Below, one piece after another: positions 1 through 11,879 of a stretch of 64,000 nucleotides of DNA (positions are counted from its first letter, which is position 1; the number at the start of each line of letters is the position of its first letter). This DNA is from Azadirachta indica (taxonomy: Eukaryota > Streptophyta > Magnoliopsida > Sapindales > Meliaceae). The notes beneath the pieces are model-generated. The model saw only the letters and a list, made by a program, of their open reading frames with translations, was not told the DNA's origin and did not search any database. A program made the position numbers and the translations under genes. The DNA lies in contig CM040452.1 of the NCBI GenBank assembly GCA_022749755.1, positions 10,620,350-10,684,349 on the forward strand, given 5' to 3'.

Positions 1-449
1 GATCGCACCATGCACAGTACCTAAACTTTGCCTTTTGTGCGGAGAGGTAGAGAGCATGGCACAAGCGCTCGCCTTGATGGCATGAGTGAACCATTGCTAC
101 TGCTCATGACAAATCCCATAATAAATTTTATTAAAGCTCTAGATGTTTAGTTTCTAATGCCCTAAATGGTTCATAATTTTGAGCTGTGTAGACGAAATTA
201 TCACCATTTTAGTGCACCATACTCAGAATAGTGATTTCTGTAGCTTTGGCCCAAGATCAATGGAGAGGCTCGCAGACTTGCACTTGTGCTCAATTTTCAT
301 GTTTTTTCGTCAAAACACCTCAACAACTACAAAATAAAACTAAAAGTTTAAAAAGAAAAATAAATAATCAAAACAGTCTAAACAATGCTAAGTATACTAT
401 TTGATGACGTATAAATTAAACATAATTATGTAACAAAGTGGAGATAACA
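1..449 (-). repeat. 3' LTR of element C, partial (window edge)
   Basis: It aligns by eye with about 25470-25894 over its length, including the stretch about a gagaggctc block, and both copies end at a GGAGATA(A)CA edge. Read on the minus strand it begins TGTTATCTCC immediately after the polypurine tract, so it is the U3 start of the 3' LTR. The remaining roughly 1.2 kb of this LTR lies to the left of the window. Confidence 0.85.
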
Positions 450-1280
450 AATACCCCAAACTTAACATTTGTTCGTCCTCGAGCAAAAGAAAAATTAAAA
501 GACTTAATAACACAAATTAGCTTCCTTACTTAATGGATTATGGCTAATGAGAATGCCACAAGATATAAACATAATTACTCAATTAAGGTTCATATATGTA
601 GTGTGTGATAGCCATAAATTGATCATCATCTATCATATCATCCTTTACATTATCAAAGTATAGCATGCATAGAAGTCCAGAACTCTAAATCTCGTAAGAT
701 GGTCACTCTCAAGCAAACACACTCTAAACTTAAGTTAACACTCAAAATTATGCGAGACAAGCATTATGCTTAGCTTAATGGAAGAACAAAGTTCGCACAC
801 AATTGAAAGAATACGCTATTTAAGATATGACGATGGTGATCTCATAAATAAAATACTACTAATGTGATTTTCATGGAAATGAATGCAAACTAAACAAACA
901 ACACACAAAATCAACATATGACTTTTCTTCTAATTTGTAATGAGGCTAATGGGTAAGACAATTACAAGAAAGAATAGATCAAAGATAAATTAAGTTTTAG
1001 AAACATGCTTTTATTATCCATCTTCAAATTTTACTAACAACATATCTCACCACTGCTCATTCATCTTCACCTTTCTTTCCCATATAAGCACAACTTTTTT
1101 TTTTCTTGTTTTAGCTTTATTTTTCCTTTTGACGCTAGCGGTCATTATTTAATTAGGCAAGAGTTTTGGTTACTCAATAAAATTAAAGCTATGCATCATT
1201 ATTCCCTTTTTCTATTTTTCTTTTCTCCTATTCTCTTCTCTTTTTCTTCTCTTCTCTTCTTTCTTTTTTTTAGTGTGCAT
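450..1280 (-). other. 3' non-coding region of element C, distal half
   Basis: There is no credible reading frame. On the minus strand this matches the region of B between about 21260 and 22080, including the segments around 480 and 960 (an agaatagat motif). It is the untranslated stretch between the end of pol and the 3' LTR. It ends at the A1 solo LTR and continues at 2670. A CT-rich run at 1200-1270 is low complexity. Confidence 0.7.
454..466 (-). other. Polypurine tract of element C
   Basis: The minus-strand sequence GTTAAGTTTGGGG directly precedes the LTR start, and the same motif lies before the 3' LTR of the B array (22068-22079). A purine run of this kind primes plus-strand DNA synthesis in LTR retrotransposons. 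It is preceded on the minus strand by a gaggacgaacaaat-type stretch also seen in B. Confidence 0.8.
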
Positions 1281-2669
1281 TGCTGAATGTTTAAAAGTGT
1301 AGATTTATCAAGAGAAATTTTATAATTTACAATTAATAATATCCTTTTACTCCCCAATAATGAAGCATATTCCTTTATATTGAATTGGACTAAATAGTCG
1401 GTTTTGCGCAGGTTTCGTATAATGAGCGTATCTTTCAATCCAAAACATCAATTGATACAATTCTTAGGCTGGACAAACATAAACTCATCATTTCACAATT
1501 TTGTAAGCCAAAGGTTGGACCAGTTTGAGCAATTAATGGGACAAAATTGGGCTTCAATAGAACTCAAGTGCATCTTTGAACCAGCTCAACATGCTTCTGT
1601 ATTTGGGCCGTATCTTCCTAAATACATAACCAAAACTTATATGGTTGAGTGTTCTAGAAATCTGAGAAAGGGATCTAAATCGTTTATGTTTTTCACTTTC
1701 TCAAATTTTAACTAGTTGGCTACCAAAAAGAGTTATCATTTTAAAAGGGTGGTGGAGAAATACAACTTGAACATCTCTACTTATTTTCAACACAACTCAC
1801 GTTCTAAAAAATCAATAAGGGTTAAATATAGACCATTAGAAAGCTGAGTCATTCACCTACAACTTTGAAGAAGGCTATTTTATGAAATTCGGTGGTTGTT
1901 ATAGTCAAAAATATGTTGGAAGTTCGTAGAGCGTGATTAATTAGAAATTGGCAAATTATGTTCACACATATGAAATGTCTTTTGTTTTACCTATATAAAG
2001 GAAGATGTGGAAGTGAGGAGGGAGATCTTAGTTACCATTTTTGTTTCCTTTTTGTAATTTGAACTTCAATTAAATAATGTCTTTCTAAATTAGTAGTTAG
2101 GGTTAAGGGTGTAGTTTTGTTGATTTTATAGCATTGTTCTTTTATCATGCTAAGTTGTGTTCAATGCAAAATCTTTTCAATTGAGTAAATTATATTTCTT
2201 AAAAGAGTTTTGGTTTGTTAGGAGACTTGATTCATTATTAACAAAAGGTACACTGAATGCTTGCACATTTTCTACAAACCAAGAATAAGATATGTTATAT
2301 TTTTCACAAAATAAATTAAATGATTGATCTTTTATTTTATTATCTTTTCTTAAAAGAGGTATTGTGATGTATTTCAATGTATTTATCTTCTGATTAAGAT
2401 TATCTATTAAGCGATTTTTAATTGAGTTAAAAAAAATGAGTAAAGAATGATTTTTATAATTGTCAACAAAATAAATCCCTAATGCCCTAATAATTAATAA
2501 TATTAAATTTATATTCAACAAGTAACAAATTCATTTTATTTTCATCATATTTGGATATTGGATTTGTGGACCTTATATAATGTATTTTCTATGGACCGAC
2601 ACTCGGACTTCTGAACTTTATTACTTGAAACAACCTATACTTGAGAGTTACAACCTTTAAGTTGTAGCA
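1281..2669 (+). repeat. A1: solo LTR of family A
   Basis: It matches the 5' LTR of A2 (6897-8313) end to end, starting TGCTGAATG (A2: TGATGAACG) and ending TTGTAGCA. It is followed by no PBS and no internal sequence, so it is a solo LTR. A TATA-like motif TATATAAAG lies near 1992-2000, as in the other copies. The flanking pentamers (TGCAT left, GGAAT right) match at only three of five positions, so a TSD cannot be claimed. It interrupts the 3' non-coding region of element C. Small open frames inside (for example 1404-1715 +, 2177-2521 -) are not genes. Confidence 0.85.
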
Positions 2670-3540
2670 GGAATCAATTAATAAAGCTTTGTTTGAAAAT
2701 AAGCACACAAATAACACACAACAGTCCCCACACTTATTTTTAAAGCATACATCATTACAATTTTAGAATAGCTTGGGAACTCCCACAGGGATAAAGACAA
2801 TAATTTCAGCTATTGAGTTCGGTTTTGTTGGTTTTATGAAGGAAAAAGAGATTAACTTGAGGCTCAAAGTAGTTAACTGGGAATCATGCATAAGGTTGGC
2901 AAAAAAGACTCAAACAGTTCAAACAGAGTCTAAAATCACTTCTTATGTGTCATACAATCAATCATACATCCCAAACATAAAAAATTAATCTAAATAACAA
3001 AAAACAAATATGATGAGGTCATTAGAATGAAAAGATGACAAGAACAAATATAGAGTTGTCATATAACATTTAAAATTAATGTATAAAGGGTCGAAAGCTC
3101 ACTAAAAAGATTATATAAGTCTATATTATCTTGCATATCATATTCTAACTATGTGAATTCATCAAATCAAGATTTAAATCAATTTTGATATGAAGTGCAT
3201 AGAGAGATTATGAGCATAAAAAAATGAAACTAGTTGTACAAAGATAGTATTATGATTTTTGCTTAATAACTCATCACTTCAAATTGGCCATGCCTCATTC
3301 ATTTTCAAACAACACAAGGGAGCGACTCAATCAACATAAAAGAAATGAAAAATTAACACAAAAATGGAAAAAAAATTACCCCACAAATGTACTTTAACCA
3401 ATTCCGCCTCCAAACTTAAACGTAACATTTTCTTTAATGTTCAAAATTAAAGATTGTGCAATGAATAGAATAAGTTGGAAGCAGAATTAAATATTAAAAA
3501 TGCAAAAGAAGAAGAAGGAAAAGGAAGAGATAACACCTGA
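2670..3540 (-). other. 3' non-coding region of element C, proximal half, with second polypurine-like tract
   Basis: Read on the minus strand this resumes the C sequence exactly where 1280 stopped and matches B about 20290-21260, for example the motif around a gatgaattcacat block. A second polypurine-like run, complement of 3404-3421, corresponds to the B run at 20428-20445. In complete Athila elements an env-like frame can lie in this interval, but no such frame is visible here. Confidence 0.65.
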
Positions 3541-3559
3541 TCGTGAATTCATTTTCTCC

Positions 3560-3750
3560 TTCTTGAACACCTTGGGTTGCCTTCTAAGCAGTGTTGAGTT
3601 TAACATCCTCAGCTAGACGTGGTCATTGAATTTGATCAAGTGGGATCCTTAAGTAGAAAATTTTCCACATTCTGCCTTTCTCCGCCAAAATAGTACTTGA
3701 GCTTTTGACTTTTTACACAAAACCACCTCCCACCTTCTTCTTTCAATTTA
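3560..3750 (-). pseudogene. Element C: C-terminal end of pol, remnant
   Basis: On the minus strand the translation resembles the tail of the B pol frame that ends at 20177, and the following sequence shares B's block about ggaggcaacc just after the pol stop. Frames are broken. The protease fragment lies only about 200 bp away on the 5' side, whereas in B this distance is more than 2 kb. The RT, RNase H and most of the integrase coding sequence has therefore been lost, and C cannot supply its own polymerase or integrase. Confidence 0.6.
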
Positions 3751-3939
3751 ACCTTATCAAAATGTAATACTCTTTAAATTTTGAACAAATCCACTTTCTT
3801 GATTTCAACTTGCCCAAAGTCAACTTTAGTCTCAGACTTAGTAATAAGTCACAATGAACTGGTGCAAATTGACTTCTACAAGTAAATTGATCATGTGACT
3901 TCTTTTTCTTCTTCTTAAAAAAATTTTAGCATCCTCATG

Positions 3940-4300
3940 TGCCTCTTTCCCTGACTTTTATTCCCATTTATTTGCGCATCCACCATTTAACTACTGATAA
4001 CATCTACCTTATGACAAATGCTTGTGATGTTTACCGATTTCTTATCATGGTAAATGTTAAACTTGACATTTTCTTCATTTACCCTCAATGTCATGTCACC
4101 ATGTTGCATATCAATCAAAACTCCTTCGGTAGATAGGAATGGCCAACCAGGAACAGTGGGGATCTCTCGGTCTTCCTCTATATCAAGCACTACAAAATCA
4201 ACCAGAAAGATGAATTTATCTACCTTGACTAACACATCTTCTATAACTTTTCAAGGATAAGTGATGGACCTATCCGTCATTTGTAAGGAAATAGTCATCG
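3940..4300 (-). pseudogene. Element C: retroviral-type aspartic protease, C-terminal part
   Basis: The minus-strand frame 4235-3987 translates to a sequence containing VDKFIF, VVLDIEEDREIP and a PFLST motif. It matches the B protease at 17630-17790 (VDKFIF, ILDIEADREI, PFLAT) closely. In the family this segment follows the catalytic DxG loop and contains the hydrophobic strand before the flap partner. The catalytic Asp portion would lie upstream near 4300, but that reading frame is broken and I could not place it. The enzyme processes the Gag-Pol polyprotein in intact relatives. Here it is an isolated fragment. Confidence 0.7.
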
Positions 4301-5308
4301 ACTTCACTTCACCAAGGCCTACCTTCTGGAAAACTGAAAGTGGCATGAGATTGATGTTTGCCTCAAGATCACACAAGGCTCTCTCAGAAGTTGATTTGCC
4401 AATGGTACACAAGATAGTAGTTTTTTGGATCTTTCTCTTTCTTAGGCAACTTCCATTAAATAATAGAGCTACACTCCTCCGTCAGCTTTATTGTCTCATA
4501 TTCCTCCAAGTGTCGCTTCTTTAAACATCACGTTTTTCATGAATTTCATATACTTTGGCATTTTCTTCAAAGCATTGCGAATGGAAAGTTTCATGTGAGG
4601 CTTTTTAAACATCTCAAGAAACTTAGAGAATTAAGCATCTAGCTTCTTCTTCTAAAATCTCTAAGGGGATAGTAATGGTAGAGTAATAAAGGGAGCATTA
4701 TTTGAAATTGAGATACCTCTAGGCCTAGATGCCTCTTTTGGTACTTTTGGTTCAACCTTTTTACCTTTATCTTCACTCTCCTTAGGCTTTGGTTGGTTCT
4801 AACTCTTTACTACTTTTGAGAGTGATAGCCTTACATTGCTCTCTTGGGTTGACCTCTATCTTACTTGGCAATTTTCCACTATAAAGAGACTTGATTGATG
4901 TAGCTAGTTGGCCAACTTATACTTCCAAGGATTTCACTATTGCTCCTATATTCACTATATGAGTGTCTATGTTGTCTAGCCTAGCTTTATTCTTGTTAAA
5001 TCTCCCTTATGTCTCTACAATAAATGTACCCAAAAGATATTCCAAAGATGGCTTCTTTTTCGCCATGGCCTGTTGCTGAAATCCAGGTGGTGGTAGTTAC
5101 ATTATATTCTTAGCATTGCCATAGGAAAAATTTCCATGGTTCCAAACTCTTGGATGATAATGTGTAGGCAAATTATTGTTTTGTTGAAAATTGTAGTTCC
5201 TGTTGTTGACATATTGGCATTGCTCTTCCCCAAAACTATCATCAGCATAGGAAGAACTTGCTGCCATTACCTTATCTTGGCATGGAGATGCTTCCCTTGT
5301 GAAAAAGG
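4300..5308 (-). pseudogene. Element C: C-terminal gag / gag-protease linker, degenerate
   Basis: The minus-strand translation gives a Gln/Asn-rich stretch (about 5230-5100), then a segment with VGQLATSIKSLYSGKLPSK and NPREQCKAITLKS near 4950-4800. Those are hallmarks of the Athila-type gag-to-protease linker, comparable to AITLRNGKQL in B at about 16880. Several stops and frameshifts break it. The 5' continuation on the minus strand is at 23276, on the other side of the B array. Confidence 0.7.
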
Positions 5309-6460
5309 TGATATTTCAATTTTTTATATTTATTTGTGCTTTGTTTACATAAATATTAAGAAGGATTTTTAACATTATGTAGTCATTTTTACTTGTTTAC
5401 TTTTATTTTCATTTGTTGTGCTTTTATTTACAGAAATTGAAGAAAAATTTTATTTTCCAACCAATTAAATTTGAAGATATTTGGGCTAAGTTAAATGGAC
5501 TTAATTGCATTCTTTTAAAAAAGCCCATATAAAGCCCAAAACCCAAAACGTAATTATTGATTTGAAGAGAGTATAAATATAACCCTTTGTTTTAGAATTT
5601 AAAATTCTAACAAGGAGGTAGTAGCTAGAAGAGGAAGCGTTCTGATTTTTCTCTAAACTTGGAGCACAAAGGAGGAGGAAGATTGCTTATTTTTCAAAAA
5701 AGGAAAAGAAGAGAGTTAGAATCATTTCCTTCCAAATCTTCTTTTATATAATTTTATGTTTAGAATATTTAATTTTTGTGTAATTCTTCATTATTCAATG
5801 AGGAACTAAATTTTCTGAATTAGGGTAAAGATGTAGCCTAGCTAAAACATTTATTTTCCAGAAAATTGTGTTGTTTATGGTTTGTTATTCAATATTGATC
5901 ATTCATTATTTTGCTTAATGCTTTTGAATTTGGCTAATATTTGATTGATTTGTGAACCATATTAATATGAGAAGTGATTTATGTGTTTTGATCTGGTAAT
6001 ATACTACATGTTAGATGGAAATATACTACTATGATTTATGCAGAATTAAGAATAATTATCATTGCCTTTAATTAACTTTCATGTAATTTGATTTACATAG
6101 AGATATAGTGGATTAATATGCGTAAGTACTTTTGATAAATCTTGATAAAGATTATCAAATAAATTAGGATAATTTTCTGTCCGAATTAATAATAAATTGA
6201 AACAACACAATTGAAGGAATAAATTTGAATAGTTATGGTGAAATCTACTGCCATTGAAATTCACAATTTTGCTTTGTTAGTTTAATTTAATTTTTTGCAA
6301 TTTCTTGTTAATCAGACATTAATTGAATTCTACAAAGAAATTTTGGATTAATTATCTTTGGTAATTAACAAATTAATGAATTCTCATGAGAACGATACAC
6401 AACTTATCATATATTACTTGTAGTGATAAATTGCACTTGCATTTATTAAAATCCACAACA
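5309..6460 (+). repeat. B1: first LTR of the B array
   Basis: It aligns with 14249-15437 and 22080-23267, beginning TGATATTTCAAT and ending ACAACA. A TATA box (TATAAATAT) lies at 5572-5580 at the same place in all three copies, placing the probable transcription start near 5600. The left boundary abuts element C gag. Open frames in it are chance. Confidence 0.85.
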
Positions 6461-6466
6461 AGTTTT

Positions 6467-6484
6467 TGGTGCCATTATCGGGGA
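6467..6484 (+). other. PBS of B1, complementary to tRNA-Asp 3' end
   Basis: The 18-mer TGGTGCCATTATCGGGGA is the family PBS TGGCGCCGTTGCCGGGGA with four substitutions (it pairs with the 3' end of tRNA-Asp). It starts six bases after the LTR CA end. It identifies the direction of the element and the Athila-type lineage. Confidence 0.85.
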
Positions 6485-6689
6485 TTGTTTTATTCTTTGT
6501 TAATATCAATTTGGATTAATTTTGATTTTAATTTGAAGTTTGTTCTATTGTGAATTTAGGTGCTTTCTATGGTGCATAAGATGTTCCAAAAGTTCTAATC
6601 TTGTTCCTTTGGATAAAGATATAGAATAGATGTTTCGCAAGCAAAATAAAGAAAGTAAATAAGCATCAACAACACAACAAACTAGCACT

Positions 6690-6896
6690 ATGGCAGAAAA
6701 TGTGGCTGATATTGTTGGGGTTGAAAATAACAGAGCATTGAGGGATTACTGTATTCCAATAATTAATGGCGCTTTGTCTAGCATTAGACGACCTACAATT
6801 CAAGCCAACAACTTTGAGATTATGCTCGCAATAATTCAGATGATTCAAACTTTTGTCCAATTAAACGGATTCTCGAATAATGATCCAAATGCACAT
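6690..6896 (+). pseudogene. B1 gag, N-terminal fragment
   Basis: The frame opens at the ATG at 6690 and runs without a stop to 6896, where the A2 element begins. It starts MAENVADIVG and contains ALRDYCIP and a FVQLNGFSNNDPNAH end. It matches the N terminus of the second gag (15668-15840, ALRDYTIP and FPNNDPNAH). The start is chosen because the same ATG context (agcac/tatgg) precedes both copies. Gag is the capsid/nucleocapsid polyprotein that packages element RNA in the cytoplasm. The rest of this gag resumes at 13522 after A2. Confidence 0.8.
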
Positions 6897-8313
6897 TGAT
6901 GAACGTTTAAAAGTGTAGGTTTATTAAGAGAAACACTATGATTTACACTTAATAATTCCTTTTATTCCCCAAAATTAAAGCATATTCGCATATTCCTTTA
7001 TATTGAACTCTAAAATATGAATTAGACTAAATAGTCGGTTTTGCGCAGGTTTCGTATAAGGAGTGTATCTTTCAATACAAAACATCAATTGATATAATTC
7101 TTGAGCTGGACAAACATAAACTCATTACTTCACAACTTCAAAGGCCGAAGGTTAGATTAGTTCGAGCAATTAATGGACAAAATTGGGCTTCAATAGAACT
7201 CAAGCACATCTTTAAAGCATCCCAACATGCTTCTGTATTTGGGATGTATCTCCCTAAATACATACCTAAAAATTATATGGTTGGGTGTTATAGAAAGGTA
7301 ACAAAGGGATCTAAATTGTTTATGTTTTGTACTTTCTCAAATTTAAACTGGTTGGCTATTAAGAAGAGCTATTATTTTAGAAGGGCGGTGAAGAAATGTG
7401 ACTTGAACATCTCTGCCTATTTTCAACACAACGCACGTTCTAGAAAATCAATAAGGGTGAGATATAGACCATTAGAAAGCTAAGTCATCCACCTAAACTT
7501 TGAAGAAGGCTATTTTACAAAATTTGGTGGTTTGTATGGTCAAATATATGTTAGAAATTGGTAGAGTGTGATTAATTAGAAATTGGCAAATTATGTTCAC
7601 ACATGTGAAGTACCTTTAGTTTTATCTATATAAAGGATGATGTGGAAGTGTGAAGAGGAATCTTTGTTATCCTCTTTTTTTGTCTCCTTTTTATAATTTG
7701 AGTTTCAATTAAATAATGTATTTCTAATTTTGTAATTAGGGTTAAGGATGAATTTTTGATGATTTTATAGTTTTGTTCTTTGATCCTTTGTTTTGTTCTT
7801 CATTGTCAATTTTTTATTGATTGAGTATTATATTTTGTAAGTGATTTTGAATTGTTAGAAATCTTGATTCATTGTTAACAAATGGTACATTGAATACTTG
7901 AATGTTTTCTACATGTCAAGAACAAGGTAATTTATAGTTTTTCACCATCAACTAAAAAGTAAGTCTTTTGATTTCTTTATGCTTAAATGATTTTTTCATA
8001 ATCCAATTAAGATTACTTCTTTTGATTTTTAATTGTGTTTTTTTTTTAAAAAAAAGAATCAAGAATAAGTTCTATACAAATCATTAAAATGGATCCCTAA
8101 TGCCCTAATATATAATAATATTGAATTTAAATTTGACAATAAGCAAATTCATTCCATTTCTTATAATATTTGAATATTTGGACTTGTAATATTTGGATCT
8201 TTGGACTTGTGGACTTAATATAACCAATTTCCTGTGAATCGACACTCAGACTTCCGAATCTTTATTATTTGAGACAACTTACATTTGGATATTACAACCA
8301 AAAAATTGTAGCA
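6897..8313 (+). repeat. A2 5' LTR
   Basis: 1417 bp starting TGATGAACG and ending TTGTAGCA. TATATAAAG at about 7627-7635 is the likely TATA box. It matches A1, A4 and A5 throughout and the 3' LTR from 12288 onward. The long T-rich tail 8041-8050 varies in length between copies. Confidence 0.9.
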
Positions 8314-8319
8314 AGTTTC

Positions 8320-8337
8320 TGGCGCTGTTGCTGGGGA
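8320..8337 (+). other. PBS of A2, complementary to tRNA-Asp 3' end
   Basis: TGGCGCTGTTGCTGGGGA differs from the family PBS (TGGCGCCGTTGCCGGGGA) at two C-to-T positions, the change expected from cytosine methylation decay. It begins six bases after the LTR end. Confidence 0.9.
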
Positions 8338-8813
8338 AAATGGTTTATATAAAGTTTACTAAGTTCTTATTTTACTTTCTTTTACTAACTTTAACTCCTA
8401 ACTCTAACTCTAATATTTTTTATTATTTATTTACTTGTCATTTTTTTTTCTTTTCAATTGGGAGGTTGGGTCGCCCATTTACATTTATATTATGGTTAGT
8501 TTTACATATACCACCTAATTTTTGTTGTTTATTTTGTTCATGGTAGGCTTTGCCACCTTTCTTTATTTTTTCTTTTGAGTATTGTGTTGTTAATTTTTAT
8601 TTCCATTAGTTTTATTAAGAGGAAGGTTATACCACCTCTTTTTTTTTTATTTTTTTTATTGTGCTAACATTTTATTTTATTGTGTTTTTTTTTATTTTAT
8701 TCATGCTTGGATCGTGTCGTGATCCTCATTCTTATCGATTGATGAAAGGTAATTCTAAAACTTTCTTTGAAAATTTGTTTGATTCATCTTCAAACTCACG
8801 CATAACTAACACT
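8338..8813 (+). other. A2 5' leader, T-rich, non-coding
   Basis: Between the PBS and the gag ATG lies about 480 bp of T-rich sequence with poly-T runs (8639-8648, 8688-8698). The short frame 8328-8546 overlaps the PBS and has no protein-like composition. Nothing else is visible in it. Confidence 0.6.
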
Positions 8814-9945
8814 ATGGCTGAAAATAAAAGTATTTATTGAGAAAATGAAAATCATCATGTTCGAACTATGCGTGAATATTTGCAACCTCCTCAAAATTCA
8901 TCTCTTTCATGCTTTATATTTCCTCTTAATGCAAATAACTTCAAATTTAAGCCCGGCATGATCTTTTTACTTCCTAATTTCTATGGTTTAGAGTTTGAGA
9001 GTCCTTATTTGCACTTGAAAGAATTTGAGGAAGTATGTGCCACATTTATGGATCAAACATGTAGTGAAGAGATAATTAAGCTACAATTGTTCCCTTTTTC
9101 TTTAAAAAATAAAGCAAAAACATGGCTTAATTCATTAAGATCTAGATCTATAGGCACATGGTAAGAAATGCAAACCAAGTTTTTAGAGCAATTTTTTCCA
9201 ATACATAAAAATGAATGCTTTCAAGAGACAAATCCAAAGTTTTTGTCAAAAAGGAAATGAGACCTATTTTCAATGTTTAGAAAAATTTAAAGACTTGTTG
9301 AATTCATGCCTACACCATGGTTTTGAAAAATGGCGCACGATAAGTTTCTTTTATGAAGGGTTAATGCCAAAGATAAAACAATTTGTTGAAACAATGTGTA
9401 ATGGTGAATTTTTAAACAAAGACCCAGAAGAAGTTTTAGAGTATTTAGATCATTTAGCTGAGAACTCTCAATCCTAGTAAACCACTAGTTCCTCTAAAAA
9501 TTCAATTAAATCTAATATGACTAGTTCTAGTGGCGGTAAATGTAATTTGAGTCAAAAAGATGATCTAAGTGCTAGAATTGCAAATTTAACGAGAAAAATT
9601 GAAGCCATGGAATTAAGGAAAGTTAAAGAGGTCAAATATGTGCATAATAATGAAGTTTGTGAAATTTGTGAAGTCATGGGACATTTCACTCAAGATTGTC
9701 CAAATATTCCAGTTTTTAAATAAGTGTTGTATGACCAAGCAAATTCTATAAATTCTTTCAAAAAGCCTTTTTCCTCTAATTCTCCATATTTTGAAACATA
9801 CAATCTTGAATGGAGAAATCAACCAAATTTTAGTTGGAAAAATGATAATCATGCCCATCCACCACCTCAAAGACCTTTAAATTTTCCACCATACCATTCA
9901 CCACATTTGAATACTCTTGAGGAAACGTTACAAACATTCATATAA
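8814..9945 (+). pseudogene. A2 gag polyprotein with one CCHC zinc knuckle
   Basis: The frame starts at the ATG at 8814 (MAENKS), meets a stop after eight codons and reopens in the same frame at 8868. Recognisable Athila-type capsid motifs follow: PYLHLKEFEEVCATF (about 9003), KLQLFPFSLKNKAKTWL (about 9080), then after a stop and a frame change near 9164-9211 FYEGLMPKIKQFVE (about 9350). The zinc knuckle CEICEVMGHFTQDC is at 9658-9699, with C-x2-C-x4-H-x4-C spacing. A Pro/Asn-rich tail follows. In intact elements this polyprotein forms the virus-like particle and binds RNA. At least four breaks make it non-functional. Confidence 0.85.
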
Positions 9946-10129
9946 GGGCAAACAAGCATAAACAATCAAACATCACAAGTCATTAATGATATCAAGAAGA
10001 CACTTTTAACATTGACCTCAGCTTTGAGCAGTCAAGAGAAAGGTAAATTTTCTGCTCAACCACAACCAAATCCAGCGGGTCAATTTCATGTAGGTGATTC
10101 TAACTCAAAAGGCACATAGCATGAGAATG

Positions 10130-10540
10130 CTTTACTTGATAAACCATGCTTAATTTGATCTTGGTGCAAGTGTTAATTTGTTGCCATATTTAGTGTATGA
10201 GCAATTAGGTTTTTAGGTGAGTTTAAACCTACTTTTACAAGACTTCAACTTGCTGATCGTTCTATAAAAGTACCACGAGGAATACTTGAGGATGTGTTAG
10301 TCCAAGTAGATAAATTTTACTTTCCCGTTGATTTTATTGTCTTAGACACACAACCTGTTAATAACAGTAGCGCCCAAATTTTTGTCATATTAGGACATAC
10401 ATTTCTTACCACATCTAATGCAATATTCAATTGTACAAATGGAGTTCTAAAACTATCATTTGGAAACATGACATTCGAAATGAATGTGTTCAATATTTGG
10501 AAGCAGTCAAGTGAAAATGATGACATGCATGAAGTTAATT
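10130..10540 (+). pseudogene. A2 aspartic protease
   Basis: The catalytic loop region reads FDLGASVNLLPY at about 10154-10190, with the D-x-G-A-S form usual for this lineage. After a frame break at about 10210 the frame 10294-11109 continues with VQVDKFYFPVDFIVLD and an ILGHTFL strand (about 10390) corresponding to the ILGRPFL strand of the family. Intact relatives use it to cut Gag-Pol. The catalytic Asp is retained, but the frame is interrupted between loop and flap. Confidence 0.8.
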
Positions 10541-10779
10541 ATATTGAGGAACTTGTTCATGATTGTTTTAATGTTTCATCTTTTTCTGATCCCTTAGATG
10601 CTTGTTTAAATAGTTGCAATGATTTCAACTTTGATGAAAATTTTGAAGTGTCTCATATTTATTCCCTCTTAAAATCTTCTCAAGTTTTAGAAATTAATAG
10701 ATGGAGACCAAAATTTGAAGGCTTACCTCAACGTGCTGATAAACCGATGCCATCGAGTGTTCAACCACCAAAACTTGAA

Positions 10780-11800
10780 TTGAAACCATTACCATCTGAC
10801 CTCAAATATGCTTTCTTAGGTGCCAATGAAACTTTTTCAATGACAATTTCTTCCAAACTCAATGCCCTTCAAGAATATAAGTTGTTCAAAATTCTAAGAT
10901 TTCAAAAACAAGCCTTAGGATGGACAATAGCTGACATAAAAGGAATTAGTCCTTTAATTTGCATACATAAGATATATTTGGAAGGTAATGCCAAATCATC
11001 TAGACAAATGCAACGTAAACTAAATCCTAATATGAAAGAGGTAGTGAGAAATGAAGTTCTCAAGCTTTTAGATATAGGGATCATTTATCCTATTTTTGAT
11101 AACACATGAGTAAGTCCTACACAAGTTGTACCTAAGAAATCTGGAGTTATTATAGTCAAAAATGAAAATAATGAATTAATTCCAACTAGAACAATTACTG
11201 GTTGGAGAATGTATATTGACTATAGGAAACTCAATTCAATGACTAAGAAAGACCATTTTCATTACTTTTTATGGATCAAATGTTAGAAAGGGTAGCTGGA
11301 CATGTATTTTATTGTTTCCTAGATGGGTATTTTGGGTATAAGCATATTGAAATTGCACCTGAAGACCAAGAAAAGACTACTTTCACTTTTCCGTTTGGAA
11401 CTTTACAAATAGAAGGATTCCGTTTGGATTGTGTAATACATCAGCTACATTTCAAAGATGCATGCTTAGTATATTTCGTGATATGGTTGAACAATTTCTT
11501 GAAGTTTTCATGGATGATTTTTTTGTTTTTGGTGACTCATTTGATGATTATTTATCTAACTTGGAAAAAGTTTTGATTAGGTGTGAAGAAAATAATCTCG
11601 TGCTTAATTGGGAAAAGTGTCATTTCATGGTTACAAATGGTATTGTACTTGGTCACATTGTCTCATCCAAAGGAATTGAATTGATTGCCAACTTGCCCAT
11701 TCCTAAGTCTGTAAAAGATGTTAGATCATTTCTAAGACATGCTAGTTTTTATAGGAGATTTATAAAAAATTTTAGTGTTATATCAAGATCGTTGTGCAAT
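10780..11800 (+). pseudogene. A2 reverse transcriptase
   Basis: The N-terminal part is in the open frame ending 11109 (motif LKYAFLG, then WTIADIKGISP, NPNMKEVVRNEVLKLLDIGIIYPI). After a stop come the fingers/palm segments YIDYRKLNS (about 11214), LDGYFGYKHIEIAPEDQEKT (about 11320) and, in another frame, the catalytic FMDD at 11507-11518. Connection motifs follow, such as GIVLGHIVSSKGIE (about 11640) and RSFLRHASFYRRFIKNFS (about 11725). F-M-D-D rather than Y-V-D-D is normal for Athila-group RT. Stops at 11107 and 11286 and a frame change near 11430 make it inactive. Confidence 0.88.
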
Positions 11801-11879
11801 CTCTTATTAAAGGATGCTCTCTTTGAGTGGACTGAATCATGTCAAGAAGCTTTTGTCAAACTTAAAAGCATGCTAACAT

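Noticed and set aside
2177..2521. 114-residue minus-strand frame
   Set aside because: It lies wholly inside solo LTR A1 and is not open in the other A LTRs.
1276..2674. TSD of solo LTR A1
   Set aside because: Flanking pentamers TGCAT and GGAAT agree at only three of five positions, which is not enough to call.
10317..10526. Antisense frames over pol (also 10902-11084, 9613-9870)
   Set aside because: Shadows of the sense gag and pol frames of A2, with no independent support.
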